This document shows positions 53,001-59,415 of a DNA stretch of 64,000 nucleotides, piece after piece. How positions within the stretch are numbered: position 1 is the stretch's first letter; the number at the start of each line of letters is the position of its first letter. Position numbers and translations under genes: made by a program. This stretch comes from Herbidospora sakaeratensis (GTDB lineage: Bacteria; Actinomycetota; Actinomycetes; Streptosporangiales; Streptosporangiaceae), in NCBI RefSeq assembly GCF_001570525.1, contig NZ_BBXC01000007.1, positions 1,186,679-1,250,678 on the forward strand, written 5' to 3'. The notes under the pieces are model-generated. The model ran no database searches. It saw nothing but the letters and a program-made list of their open reading frames with translations, and was not told the origin of the DNA.

Positions 53001-54581
53001 GACGCCGAGCACGTCGGCCCAGATCGCGGTGACGGCCGCCTCGACGTCGGCCCGCGACCGGGGGGCCGGGCTGAACTCCCCGGCCTCGAACCGGGCCCGG
53101 AGCACCGAACGGCGCAGCTTCCCGCTGGTCGTCCGGGCGAACGCGGTCGACGGCACCGCCACCACGGCGACGTCGTCGTGCCCGCACGCCGCCGCGACCC
53201 GCCGCCGCACCTCGCCGACGACCCCGGCCGGCGCGGGCGCCCGGACGAACACCACGACCCGCTCGCCCTCGGGCCCCGAGGAGCCGACGACCGCCACCGG
53301 GCCCGCCGCCACGCCCGCCGCGACCTCCTCCAGGTCGGCGGCGTGGAAGGTGGCCCCGTTGACGAACACGACGTCCTTGGCCCGGCCGGTCACGCACAAC
53401 CGGCCCTCGTGCAGGAAGCCCAGGTCGCCGGTGTCGAGCCAGTCGCCGAAGCGGGGGCCGCCGTGGTAGCCGCGGGCGACCTGCGGCCCCCGGACCTGGA
53501 TCAGCCCGACCCGGTCGTCTCCGGCGACGCGCACCTGGCAGCCGGGCACCGGCGCGCCGACGTCCAGGAGCTCGACCGCGTGCGGGCCGGGCGTGGTGAA
53601 CTCCACCCGGCCCTCGGCGAGCGCCCGCCGGTCGAGCACGAGCGGTTCGGCCGTGGTTCCCGGCGGCGGCACGGTGACCGCGAGGGTCGCCTCGGCCAGG
53701 CCGTAGACCGGCTGCGGCACGTGGGGCGGCAGCCCGGTCCTGGCCAGGAAGGCCCGCCAGACGCGCGGTGAGATCGGCTCCGCGCCGACCAGCATCAGCC
53801 GCACGCTCGACAGGTCGAGCCGGGCGATCAGCTCGGCGGGCACCCGCCGCTCGACCAGCGCCAGCGCGAAGTTCGCCGCCGTCAGCACGGTCGCCCGATG
53901 GCGCGCGGCCGTCTCCAGCCACAGGGCCGGACGTTTGGCGAAGGCCAGCGGCCCCAGCTTGACCTGCTTGATCCGGGCCGCCAGCGGCGCGAGATGGGTG
54001 CCGATCAGGCCCATGTCGTGGAAGTAGGGCATCCAGCTGACCGAGACGTCGCCGGGGGTGATCGCGGCGGCGGCCCGGATCTGCGCCAGGTTCGCCTCGA
54101 CGGCGGCGTGGGTGAGCTCGACGCCCTTCGGGTCTCCGGTGCTGCCCGAGGAGAACTGGAGGAAGGCCACGTCGTGCGGTGACCGTACCGGCAGATCGAG
54201 AGCCTTCTCGCCGCGCAGCAGCGCGGCGGGGGAGAGCACCCGCGCCTCCGGGACCGGCGGCTCGTCGGCCACCATCGGCGGGCGGCCGAGGAGCTCCCAC
54301 ACCGGCCGCACCCGGCGCGGGTCGGGGGCCAGCGGGACCGGCACGAGCCCGGCCGCGACCAGCCCCCAGAAGAGCGGCTGGAACTCCTCGCTCCGGTCGG
54401 CGATGAGCGGGATCGGGGTGCCCGGCGCGAGGCCCTCCCGCAGCAGCGCGCCCGCCGCCCGCAGGGCCTCGTCGCGTAGTTCCGCGTGCGTGACGACCCG
54501 TTCGGAGCCGTCGCCGCGCACGTGGACGACGACCTGGCCGGGCGCGTCGTCCGCCGCCCCCAGCAGCACGTCAAGCAGCAT
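44034..54581 (-). CDS. hybrid PKS-NRPS: FAAL-ACP-KS-AT-KR-ACP-C-A-PCP-C-reductase
   Basis: 3515 residues from ATG 54581. FAAL (1-500) has LQFSSGSTGDPKGVELTH and SWMPYFHDMGLIG. ACP1 has GGSS (S542). KS has C751, H886 and H921. AT has GHSVGE (S1167) and AFHS (1251-1254, malonyl-type). KR has TGGAGGVG, K1708, SS near 1734 and Y1749/N1753, so it looks active. ACP2 has S1861. C1 has SHLAADG instead of HHxxxDG. The A domain (2315-2745) gives a by-eye code of about D-A-R-S-I-V-L-I-N-K with no match I know. PCP has LGGDS (S2786). C2 has intact HHLIGDG (2951-2957). The C-terminal 320 residues look like an acyl-ACP reductase (AAR): LAGMIPALTGYGFD, TTGHAATAVS, VGLGSIGRSALG, LVDDSFP and C3470. No TE, DH or ER is present. 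Confidence 0.92.
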   Translation of the reverse strand: MLLDVLLGAADDAPGQVVVHVRGDGSERVVTHAELRDEALRAAGALLREGLAPGTPIPLIADRSEEFQPLFWGLVAAGLVPVPLAPDPRRVRPVWELLGRPPMVADEPPVPEARVLSPAALLRGEKALDLPVRSPHDVAFLQFSSGSTGDPKGVELTHAAVEANLAQIRAAAAITPGDVSVSWMPYFHDMGLIGTHLAPLAARIKQVKLGPLAFAKRPALWLETAARHRATVLTAANFALALVERRVPAELIARLDLSSVRLMLVGAEPISPRVWRAFLARTGLPPHVPQPVYGLAEATLAVTVPPPGTTAEPLVLDRRALAEGRVEFTTPGPHAVELLDVGAPVPGCQVRVAGDDRVGLIQVRGPQVARGYHGGPRFGDWLDTGDLGFLHEGRLCVTGRAKDVVFVNGATFHAADLEEVAAGVAAGPVAVVGSSGPEGERVVVFVRAPAPAGVVGEVRRRVAAACGHDDVAVVAVPSTAFARTTSGKLRRSVLRARFEAGEFSPAPRSRADVEAAVTAIWADVLGVADVGPHDRFTSLGGSSLTAMQVLAAVEDRFGVTLRPSDVRDHDTVAALAAHLLTPPALMSTEPRQAAGQPVAITGLACRFPGADDPGQFWERLVGGHDAITPITRFDHPGHGGFLDDPALFDARFFGLSDEEAAATDPQARLLLELAHEALERAGYAGPRRHGRRVGVFAAAGESGYREILEAAHGATGLPAEALTGNLPNLLAARVAHTLDLTGPALAVDTACSSALVALHLARRSLQQGECDLAVVAGVNLTLTPAGYRALGKTRALSPSGRCRAFGAAADGFVPGEGGAALVLARLDDAERSGDPVLAVVRGTAVNNDGRSLSLLAPNPLTQREVITRAHAEAGVDPAEVTYVEAHGTGTPVGDPIELRSLRHAFPTGSRLLGSVKTNVGHLLNAAAMPSLLKVVLALGHRTVPPSLHAAPPAEGLDGFTIPAEPVDWPEPRTAGVNAFGFGGTNAHAILSEPPARVVDRTPHEGLTLLTLSAASATALRRAADDLAAVLPGHDEGDVCASVAQARDDRPHRLAVVADGDLARRLSTAEARVAGPRPRLVLLLPGQGAQGSGADLYAHAPVFRQVVDEASDLLGPVGGRTLKDWCADPAAEIARTDVVQPLLVMYGIALARQLRAWGVVPDAVAGHSVGELAAACVSGRLSLADAVTFAAERGRLMHDLCPPGAMAVVPDDTELPPEVTVAALNAPGRVVVAGPVDAVAALGGRRIDVTRAFHSPLMDPALDPLAEAAARLTVGPPEIALLSTVTAEWNPSFDPAYLVSHAARPVRFADTIARLIAEGYDTFLELGPSPALGGAVRAVSDAAATPVATLAAGHAGGARALLETVGALWQRGLPIDRTTMDRGRTRVALPTYPFERRRHWPSSRLLHRLVWRERPIDAPRVTVDGLADALTTPGVTVLPGGDVTILVAGSPRRAESADALDAVHRELTSALLALDATRVLVVTQDVHADRPEQAVLEGLAAALAQETGAEVRVADLASREPVEQRVAAVETEVSARGSGLVRWRGGRRSEREPEAIVPASGSDLIAWRGGARSEPAAVGPVAWRGGTGSEPEAAGPAGRELPPDGVYLITGGAGGVGAALARDLADRGRPTIVLAGRSARPPAGLLADLRSRGATVDYLSADVSREGDVEALLAPLARLDGLFHAAGEVRPGALRGGSAGELVAGMAAKTRGAYLLAEGLRRHRLTPVVCVAFSSVSSVLPGLAGGIGGYAAANAYLDALCRAGRGPWIAVNFAAFAEVGLAARAGVTRGALDPSAALAALRAAIGSGGAQVVVADLADVPEPAFVPSSGDVRAVVRRLVGGALRRDDLGDDESFLSLGLDSLTAVDLVKRLEKELGRPLPVTLFFEFRTLRELSAHLDGGGSFPLTPTQVAFQTQQWLYPEISAYGYVRQTITGPLDIAHLRAALEFLADRHPMLRLRIDADGMQSAEPSAGLHFEVHDTGDLDALESDLRNRPFDLTREGPLRAVVARTPTGTHLVIVVSHLAADGFSLNVLGEELWTVYTALSRGAAPVLPPLPTTFADYAAASEPAGAGDLAYWTEVVRTAPDLRLPYDGDPDGPPLDAVQVALTREQSAALRATAAAHGVSLFHLLLAAYVRRLARWTGSDAVAVNVARARREIRLPGVDRLVGPLADTLPLVAEVRPDESLPELAGRLRDLWRDAERHATPTSADLARLLPASGGPRTASPASFSFARFPAATDPACPVDAVATAAGTATAATRLSLLCWESAGELRFSWNFPSRLFRRATVDRLAAEHLAELSTSERPGLAARLRARFRAGPDAVAVDTGTERLTYAELDRRSAALANRLRGAGDLIGLMTEPGIDTVVGLVGIVRAGAGWLPLDASHPEARRRDQLARCGVTTVVTDVSGEGCHDAPDVSPDATAYVIFTSGSTGRPKGVPITWRSVENYLDWALATFGYHAGDRLAQTASICFDASVRQLLAPLLAGATVVTFTREEVRDPALLAGRLRDVTVWSSVPSLWARLLDLGPVEHRLRWIHVGGEALPPEHVRRWFDLYGPVARIANLYGPTESTINATCHVIAERPADDVTTIPIGRPVAGVFVEVDDSGELLIAGAGLTPGYLDDPGTAFVERDGVRWYRSGDRVRRNADGDLVFAGRLDAQVKVRGHRVEPGEVEAAFHTHPEVARAAVVLTGERLTAFVEPRPGGDPDPVALRRHLGATLPAYMIPARIEIVTALPQTTTGKIDRRGLDGTPPATPTEELVAEVWRSLLEVPRVSREDDFFALGGDSILILRVFARLAERIPTLPRPTVVYEHGTLAALAQAIDEAEPAPFVPAAADGPFPLTPAQRGFLLSGQAWLATLRVHGRVDRERFQRAVDACVARHGMLRTVFPGDGQQELPGSLRLPVVFEEAADPAASIAAERARVFEPWAWPLLRLRLVTLSSSEHVLIVHAHHLIGDGYSAALLGRELLAAYDGIEPPPPRSTFRDHVARLRPAGGGREAYRKPVVPPGPARTTAFTVGAAELRRAAAAAGTTLFVAVLAAYHRALTAFTGHDDLMVGVAVSGRDDAPPDAHLVFGPYAHAVPVRPAGGDLRAVAEEVTAARTANAEDIRAAQFFFTYLDFTALGPMEGRNLRLTWDLDGEIAPVGAQTFLSVRPTPEGDLRVVLRTAVADADRFERLLRSELPAQGSQPPPRARDATLDAALVGYLPPFEHVQALAPDATLTRDDVRALLFPGGRPRLAEELDTPLGRSGFVCLPLFADELARTPDLAARTAEAVEHAASLGARTVSLAGMIPALTGYGFDVVRRTDVPVTTGHAATAVSVVLTVQKALAGRSSRDLTVAFVGLGSIGRSALGLLLTVADRPGRLLLRDDAAPLEGLHPGAEICAMDEVYDADLIVAAVSGHDLVIDVDRLRPGTILVDDSFPHCFDVAKARARRDVTVVGGGLLSMPGIKRRLTVDVPAPWLPGTIASCRLESLIPGLTPVHGLVDTGTALACLRAMTAAGVEAAPLHLAGEWV
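49806..49970 (-). repeat. three-fold linker repeat inside the megasynthase, before the KR
   Basis: The segment encodes residues about 1538-1592 with three copies of a W-R-G-G-x-x-S-E-P/R unit (VRWRGGRRSERE, IAWRGGARSEPA, VAWRGGTGSEPEA). At the DNA level the copies share GGCTCCGACC and CGCGCCAGGCGA-like blocks at about 50-65 base spacing. The repeat lies in the flexible linker between the structural KR half and the NADPH-binding KR half and probably arose by slippage or unequal exchange. Confidence 0.7.
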
Positions 54582-54636
54582 CGTTCGCCCCCGGCTCTCC
54601 GCAGATTCCGGGACATGATGACAGAGATCACTCTGA

Positions 54637-54673
54637 TTGCGTGTTGCGCAAATAGTGCGTGGCACGCAAATAT
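54637..54673. promoter_or_regulatory. paired palindromes between the megasynthase and the TIM-barrel gene
   Basis: TTGCG-N5-CGCAA (54637-54651) and the perfect palindrome TGCGTGGCACGCA (54656-54668) are followed or overlapped by CGCAAATA in direct repeat (54647-54654 and 54665-54672). They lie in the 98-base gap between divergent starts at 54581 and 54680. TTGCGC on the minus strand could be the -35 of the megasynthase promoter. The layout suggests binding of a dimeric regulator that controls one or both genes. Confidence 0.6.
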
Positions 54674-54679
54674 GTGAGC

Positions 54680-55675
54680 ATGCACACCCGAGGCGTCAAC
54701 TACGACACCGGCTTCGCCGACCTCCCCTCCCGTCGGGCCGGGCACAGCACCCACGAACCCTTCGACCCCGCCGAGGTCGCCCGCGACATGCGGGTCATCC
54801 GCGACGACCTGCGCTGCACGGCGGTCCGCATCACCGGGCAGTACGCCGACCGGCTGAAGACCGCCGCCACCGCCGCGGCCGACGCGGGGCTGGAGGTCTG
54901 GTTGTCCCCGTTCACCTGCGACGTCACCACCGGCGAACTGCTGGCCGTGATCGCCGACTGCGCCGCGCACGCCGAGCGGCTGCGGCAGGGCGGCGCCGAG
55001 GTGGTCATGGTCACCGGGTCGGAGGTGAGCATGATGACCGACGGCTTCCTGCCGGGCGAGACTCTGCGCGAGCGGGTGCCCCGGCTGGGCGAGGGGATCG
55101 CGCTCGTGCCGGACAAGGTGAACACGTTCCTCGCCGAGGCGGTCGCGCTGGTGCGCGAGCGGTTCGGGGGCCGGGTCACCTACTCGTCGTTGCCGTTCGA
55201 GCAGGTCGACTGGACGATCTTCGATCTCGTCGCCACCGACGCGGGCTACCGGTCGGCGGCCACCGCCGCGACCTACCGGGAGTCCGTCCGGGCCCTGGTC
55301 GCGCAGGCGCGGGAGCTGGGCAAGCCGTTCTCGGTCAACGAGTTCGGCTGCGTGACCTACCGGGGCGCGGCCGACGCGGGGGAGCGCGGCGACGCCGTGG
55401 TCGAGTGGAGCGAGCGCGGCCCGGCCGCCCGGCTGACGCGGGAGGTCGTCCGGGACGAGGAGGAGCAGGCCCGCTACCTGCGCGAGGTGCTGGCGATCCT
55501 CGACGAAGAGGGGGTCGACGCGGCGTTCTGGTACACCTTCGCGCGGTGGGACCTGCCGGGCGGCTTCGACGTCGCCAGCCCGGGGGTGGTGAAGGTGCTC
55601 GACGGCGGGGCCGGGTGGGCGCCGAAGGCGTCCTTCGCCGCCCTCGCCGACGTCTACGGGCGCATGGACGCGTGA
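54680..55675 (+). CDS. TIM-barrel glycosidase-like protein
   Basis: 331 residues from ATG 54680; GTG 54659 is an alternative. The pattern of alternating strands and helices and motifs such as RGVNYDTGF, AVRITGQYADRL, LEVWLSPFTCD, VTGSEVSMM, PFSVNEFGCVTYRGA and DAAFWYTFARWDLPGG suggest a (beta/alpha)8 glycoside-hydrolase-like fold. Glu residues in TGSE and VNEFG sit where acid/base and nucleophile residues often occur. Homologues in Streptomyces are often labelled abortive-infection proteins, for which I see no support. There is no signal peptide. It is divergent from the megasynthase and 13 bases upstream of a TetR gene. Confidence 0.7.
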   Translation: MHTRGVNYDTGFADLPSRRAGHSTHEPFDPAEVARDMRVIRDDLRCTAVRITGQYADRLKTAATAAADAGLEVWLSPFTCDVTTGELLAVIADCAAHAERLRQGGAEVVMVTGSEVSMMTDGFLPGETLRERVPRLGEGIALVPDKVNTFLAEAVALVRERFGGRVTYSSLPFEQVDWTIFDLVATDAGYRSAATAATYRESVRALVAQARELGKPFSVNEFGCVTYRGAADAGERGDAVVEWSERGPAARLTREVVRDEEEQARYLREVLAILDEEGVDAAFWYTFARWDLPGGFDVASPGVVKVLDGGAGWAPKASFAALADVYGRMDA

Positions 55676-55688
55676 ATATGCTGCCTGC

Positions 55689-56270
55689 ATGACCGACCTG
55701 AGGGCCCGCAACCGGCAGGCCACCCGCGCGGCGATCACCGCCGCCGCGCTGCGCCTGGCCGTCGAACAGGGCCCCAGCGGCCTGGCCCTCGTCCGGGTCA
55801 ACGACATCGCCTCGGCGGCCGGGGTGTCGCCCCGGACGTACAACAACTACTTCTCCAGCAGGGAGGAGGCCATCTGCGGCGGGCAGGCCGACCGGTCGCG
55901 GGGCGCGGGCGACGCGCTCCGGGCGCGGCCCGCCGGGGAGCCGCTCGACGTGGCCGTCACCGAGGCGATGGTCGGGCTGTTCACCGATCCCGAGCCCGAC
56001 CGGGCCGGGCTGCGCATGATCATGCTGACCCCCGAGCTGGAGGGCGAGGCGCTGCGCGCCTTCACGGTGGGGGAGTCCTCGCTCGCCGAGGCCATCGCCG
56101 AGCGCACCGGGGAGACCGGCCTCCGTCCCGAGGTCACGGCGGCGGCGGTGGTCGCCGCGATCAGGGTCGCCGGGCGGCACTGGCTGACCCCGGCCGCCAA
56201 CCATCCGTTCGCCGACGTCATCCGGCGGGCGCTGAGCTCGGTCTTCTCACCTGATCAGACCTCGCGATGA
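55689..56270 (+). CDS. TetR-family regulator
   Basis: 193 residues; TATGCT ends six bases before the ATG, so a leaderless transcript is likely. The HTH is at about 12-58: ATRAAITAAALRLAVEQGPSGLALVRVNDIASAAGVSPRTYNNYFSSREEAI. The C-terminal ligand domain is helical with GLRMIMLTPELEGEALRAF. Target genes are unknown. The divergent megasynthase and the TIM-barrel gene are nearby, and the paired palindromes in front of them would suit a TetR dimer. Confidence 0.9.
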   Translation: MTDLRARNRQATRAAITAAALRLAVEQGPSGLALVRVNDIASAAGVSPRTYNNYFSSREEAICGGQADRSRGAGDALRARPAGEPLDVAVTEAMVGLFTDPEPDRAGLRMIMLTPELEGEALRAFTVGESSLAEAIAERTGETGLRPEVTAAAVVAAIRVAGRHWLTPAANHPFADVIRRALSSVFSPDQTSR

Positions 56271-56390
56271 GGTAGATCGTTTACGTCCGCGCAACGGAGG
56301 TTAATGCCGGGACAATAGTTGAAAGTTTAACTCGTGCTGTTTCGTGAGCTTTGTGTGGCTTGCGGGACGTAAATGCACGAGAGGAATGCC

Positions 56391-58730
56391 ATGAGGCTTT
56401 CTAGGGCCACCGCGATCCTGGCGGTGGTGACGGGGCTTCTCGCCCTGCCCCTTCCCGCCGCCGCCGACACCTGGTCGGTCGTCGAGGTCGACGGCGGATA
56501 CCGGGTGACGTTGACGCTGGACGAACCCCTGCCCGTCCGGAACGCCGCCCCCGAGCTGGCGGTCGACGGATTATCGCTCGGGTACGCCACCGAGAGCGCC
56601 GACGGTCACACCCTGACCCTGCTCACCGACGATCCGCGCGCCGCCGGGGCGCAGCGGGTCGAGGTCGCCTGGAACGGCGTCGCCGAGTCGGCGGCGCAGG
56701 TCAGGTCGCGGGCGGTCTACACCCCGCCGGCCGACCCGCAACCGTCGACCATCCCGGCCGACCCGGCCACGCCGGGACCGTTCCCGGTCACCGAGACCGA
56801 CTACGACCTGGGCGCGCAGGCCATCGCCCTGGACGGCCTCGGCGGGCGGCTCGGCGAACTGAAGGCCCGGGTCTACGCCCCGACGGGGGCCGCCGGACGG
56901 CGTCCGCTGGTGCTGTTCCTGCACGGGCGGCACTCCGCCTGCTACGACGCCGTCACCCGGCGGACCAGCAACACCGCCTGGCCGTGCCCCGCGCCGCAGA
57001 TCCCCATCGACAGCTACACCGGCTACAAGGGCCCGGCCGACGCGCTGGCCAGCCACGGGTACATCGTGGTGTCGGTCAGCGCCAACGCGGTCAACGCCTT
57101 CGACGCCAACTTCTCCGAGGACCGGGGCGCGCTGGCGCGCGGCGAGGTCGTCATGCGGCACCTCGACCTGATCAACGAGGCCGAGAAGGGCAAGGGCGAC
57201 CCCCAGCTGGTCTCCCTGTTCCAGGGCCGCGTCGACCTCGACAACGTCGGCCTGATGGGCCACTCGCGCGGCGGCGAGGGCGTCGCGAAGGCGGTGCTGA
57301 TGAACGCCGGCCGGGCCAAGCCCTACGGCATCCGCGCCGTGCTGCCGCTCGCGCCGACCGACTTCGCGCGGGCCACGCTGCCCGGCATCCCGACGCTGAC
57401 GATCCTGCCGTACTGCGACGGCGACGTGTCCAACCAGCAGGGCCAGCACTTCTACGACGACTCCCTGTACGCCGTCCCCGGCGACACCGCCTTCCGGTCG
57501 GTCCAGATGGTCATGGGCACCGACCACAACTTCTTCAACACCGAGTGGACGCCCGGCGTCGCCACCGCCCCCGCCTCCGACGACTGGTCGAACAACAACG
57601 ACCCCGTCTGCGGCAACCGCGCGCCCTCCCGCCTGTCGGCGAGTGAGCAGTACGCCGTCGGCACCGCCCTGATGGCCGGGTTCTTCCGGCTCGTCCAGGG
57701 CCAGGAGACGGCGCTGCTGCCGCTGTTCGACGGCAGCAACAAGACGGTCGCCTCCACCGGCCGCGCCGTCGTCTACTCGGTCGCCCAGGCCCCGGCCTCC
57801 AGCCGGATCGACGTCGACACCTTCGCGGGCTCGACCATCTCCACGGTCTCCGGCGCCGCTACCGGCGTGATCTGCGCGAGCATGCTCGACCGCTCCCCGC
57901 AGAGCGGCCTGCCGTCGTGCGCGACGAAGCTGACCACCTCGCAGGCGCCGTCGTGGACGCCGGCGACGTACCTGCCGAACGCCGCGGCGACCTCGCTGAT
58001 GCGGTTCGCCTGGACCGACACGACCGGGAAGCTGACCGTCACGCTGCCCGAGCGGAACGTCTCCAAGGCCGAGTACCTGACCTTCCGGGTGGCCCGCGAC
58101 GAGAACGTCCCGGCCGCCCAGCCGCTCGACCTCGCGCTCACCCTGGTCGACGGCCGCGACCGCAGCGTCACGGTGCCGGTCTCCTCGCTGAGCACCGCCC
58201 TGGAGGCGCTGCCCGGCCTCGCCTCGCCGCTGCCGAAGACGTGGCTGCGGGCGGTCCGTCTGCCGCTGTCGGGGCTCAGCGGCATCGACAAGAAGGACGT
58301 CAAGGAGGTGTCGCTGACCGGCGTCTCGCCGACCGGCGGCGTCTACCTGGCCGACCTGTCGTTCACCCGCTACCGCGTCGGCGAGGAGACCGTCGCCGCG
58401 CTGCCGCAGGTGTCGGTCGGCGACGTGACCGTGGCCGAGGGGAACGGGCCGGGCGTGGCGACGATCCCGGTGACCCTGTCGCGGGTCTCCGACCGGCCGG
58501 TGACCGTGTCGGTGCAGGCCCTGCAGACCGGCACCGCCCCGGTGATCACCTCGCTGGCGGCGTCGGTCACCATCCCGGCCGGGTCGACCGGCGGGACGTT
58601 CACGGTGCCGGTGGCCGGCAACACGGTCAAGGCGACGGTCGCGCAGTCGTACCAGGTCGTGGCCGGCGTCTCGGCCGGCGCGACCGTCGGCGACGGTTTC
58701 GCCCGCCTGGTCGTCACCGACGACGACTGA
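56391..58730 (+). CDS. secreted alpha/beta hydrolase with C-terminal beta-sandwich (Calx-beta-like) domain
   Basis: 779 residues from ATG 56391, with AGAGGA six bases upstream. A signal peptide (LSRATAILAVVTGLLALPLPAAADTWS, about 3-26) is present. A beta-rich N-terminal module precedes the alpha/beta hydrolase core from about 150. The core has LVLFLHGRHSACYD (oxyanion), nucleophile elbow GLMGHSRGGEG, acid region ILPYCDGDVSN and VMGTDHNFFN with the catalytic His. Cysteine pairs suggest extracellular disulfides. The C-terminal ~90 residues (VSVGDVTVAEGNGPGVATIPVTLSRVSDRPVTVSV) resemble a Calx-beta repeat. It probably attacks an extracellular ester or polymer. A strong terminator follows. Confidence 0.88.
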   Translation: MRLSRATAILAVVTGLLALPLPAAADTWSVVEVDGGYRVTLTLDEPLPVRNAAPELAVDGLSLGYATESADGHTLTLLTDDPRAAGAQRVEVAWNGVAESAAQVRSRAVYTPPADPQPSTIPADPATPGPFPVTETDYDLGAQAIALDGLGGRLGELKARVYAPTGAAGRRPLVLFLHGRHSACYDAVTRRTSNTAWPCPAPQIPIDSYTGYKGPADALASHGYIVVSVSANAVNAFDANFSEDRGALARGEVVMRHLDLINEAEKGKGDPQLVSLFQGRVDLDNVGLMGHSRGGEGVAKAVLMNAGRAKPYGIRAVLPLAPTDFARATLPGIPTLTILPYCDGDVSNQQGQHFYDDSLYAVPGDTAFRSVQMVMGTDHNFFNTEWTPGVATAPASDDWSNNNDPVCGNRAPSRLSASEQYAVGTALMAGFFRLVQGQETALLPLFDGSNKTVASTGRAVVYSVAQAPASSRIDVDTFAGSTISTVSGAATGVICASMLDRSPQSGLPSCATKLTTSQAPSWTPATYLPNAAATSLMRFAWTDTTGKLTVTLPERNVSKAEYLTFRVARDENVPAAQPLDLALTLVDGRDRSVTVPVSSLSTALEALPGLASPLPKTWLRAVRLPLSGLSGIDKKDVKEVSLTGVSPTGGVYLADLSFTRYRVGEETVAALPQVSVGDVTVAEGNGPGVATIPVTLSRVSDRPVTVSVQALQTGTAPVITSLAASVTIPAGSTGGTFTVPVAGNTVKATVAQSYQVVAGVSAGATVGDGFARLVVTDDD

Positions 58731-58737
58731 TCGCAGC

Positions 58738-58772
58738 GCCTCCGCCCGGCGGTGGGAACGCCGGGCGGAGGC
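58738..58772. terminator. strong hairpin after the secreted hydrolase
   Basis: A perfect 14-bp stem (GCCTCCGCCCGGCG at 58738-58751 and its complement at 58759-58772) encloses the seven-base loop GTGGGAA. It begins eight bases after the hydrolase stop and 50 bases before the convergent response-regulator stop, so it may terminate both. Confidence 0.88.
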
Positions 58773-58821
58773 ACTCACCAGCATCACGCACCCGCGTATA
58801 GGGCCGGTATAGGGCCAGGTC

Positions 58822-59415
58822 TCAGAGCCAGCCGCGCGAGCGGGCGGTGCCGACCGCCTCGGCCCGGTTGCGCGCCCCCGTCTTGCCGATGGCCGACGAC
58901 AGGTAGTTGCGCACCGTGCCCTCGGTCAGGAACAGCGACCGGGCGATGTCGGCGACGCTCGCCCCGCCGTCGGCCGCGCGCAGCACGTCGCACTCCCGTA
59001 CGGTCAGCGGGCTCGCCCCCACCGTCAGGGCCGTCACCGCGAGCTTCGGGTCGACCACCCGCTCGCCCGCCATCACCCGCCGGACGGCGGCGGCCAGCTC
59101 GGCGGCGGGCGCGTCCTTCACCACGAACCCGGCCACCCCGGCGTCGAGGGCGCGGCGCAGGTAGCCGGGACGGCCGAACGTCGTCACCACGACCACCCGC
59201 ACGCCGGTGAGCCGCTCGGCCACCTCCAGGCCCGACAGGCCCGGCATCTCGATGTCGAGCAGCACCACGTCGGGCCGGTGCGCGGCCACCGAGGCGAGCA
59301 CCTCGTCGCCCCTGGCCACCTCGGCCACCACCTCGATGTCGGGTTCGAGCCCGAGCAGCGCGGCCAGGCCGCCCCGCACGAGGTCCTGGTCGTCGGCGAT
59401 GAGCACGCGGATCAC
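58822..59415 (-). CDS. response regulator, NarL/DesR-like
   Basis: 197 residues. The receiver has LIADDQDLVRGGL, phospho-Asp in DVVLLDIEMPGLSG, Thr in VVVVTTFGRPGYL and Lys in FVVKDAPA. The HTH runs LTVRECDVLRAADGGASVADIARSLFLTEGTVRNYLSSAIGKTG. The subtype matches DesR-like regulators linked to ABC exporters. The ATG overlaps the kinase stop by four bases. It is the last gene of the ATPase-permease-kinase-regulator operon. Confidence 0.95.
   Translation of the reverse strand: MIRVLIADDQDLVRGGLAALLGLEPDIEVVAEVARGDEVLASVAAHRPDVVLLDIEMPGLSGLEVAERLTGVRVVVVTTFGRPGYLRRALDAGVAGFVVKDAPAAELAAAVRRVMAGERVVDPKLAVTALTVGASPLTVRECDVLRAADGGASVADIARSLFLTEGTVRNYLSSAIGKTGARNRAEAVGTARSRGWL

Noticed and set aside
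54680-55675. Abortive infection protein
   Set aside because: That label is used for some homologues, but the sequence shows a TIM-barrel pattern and none of the known Abi domains; no defence genes are adjacent.
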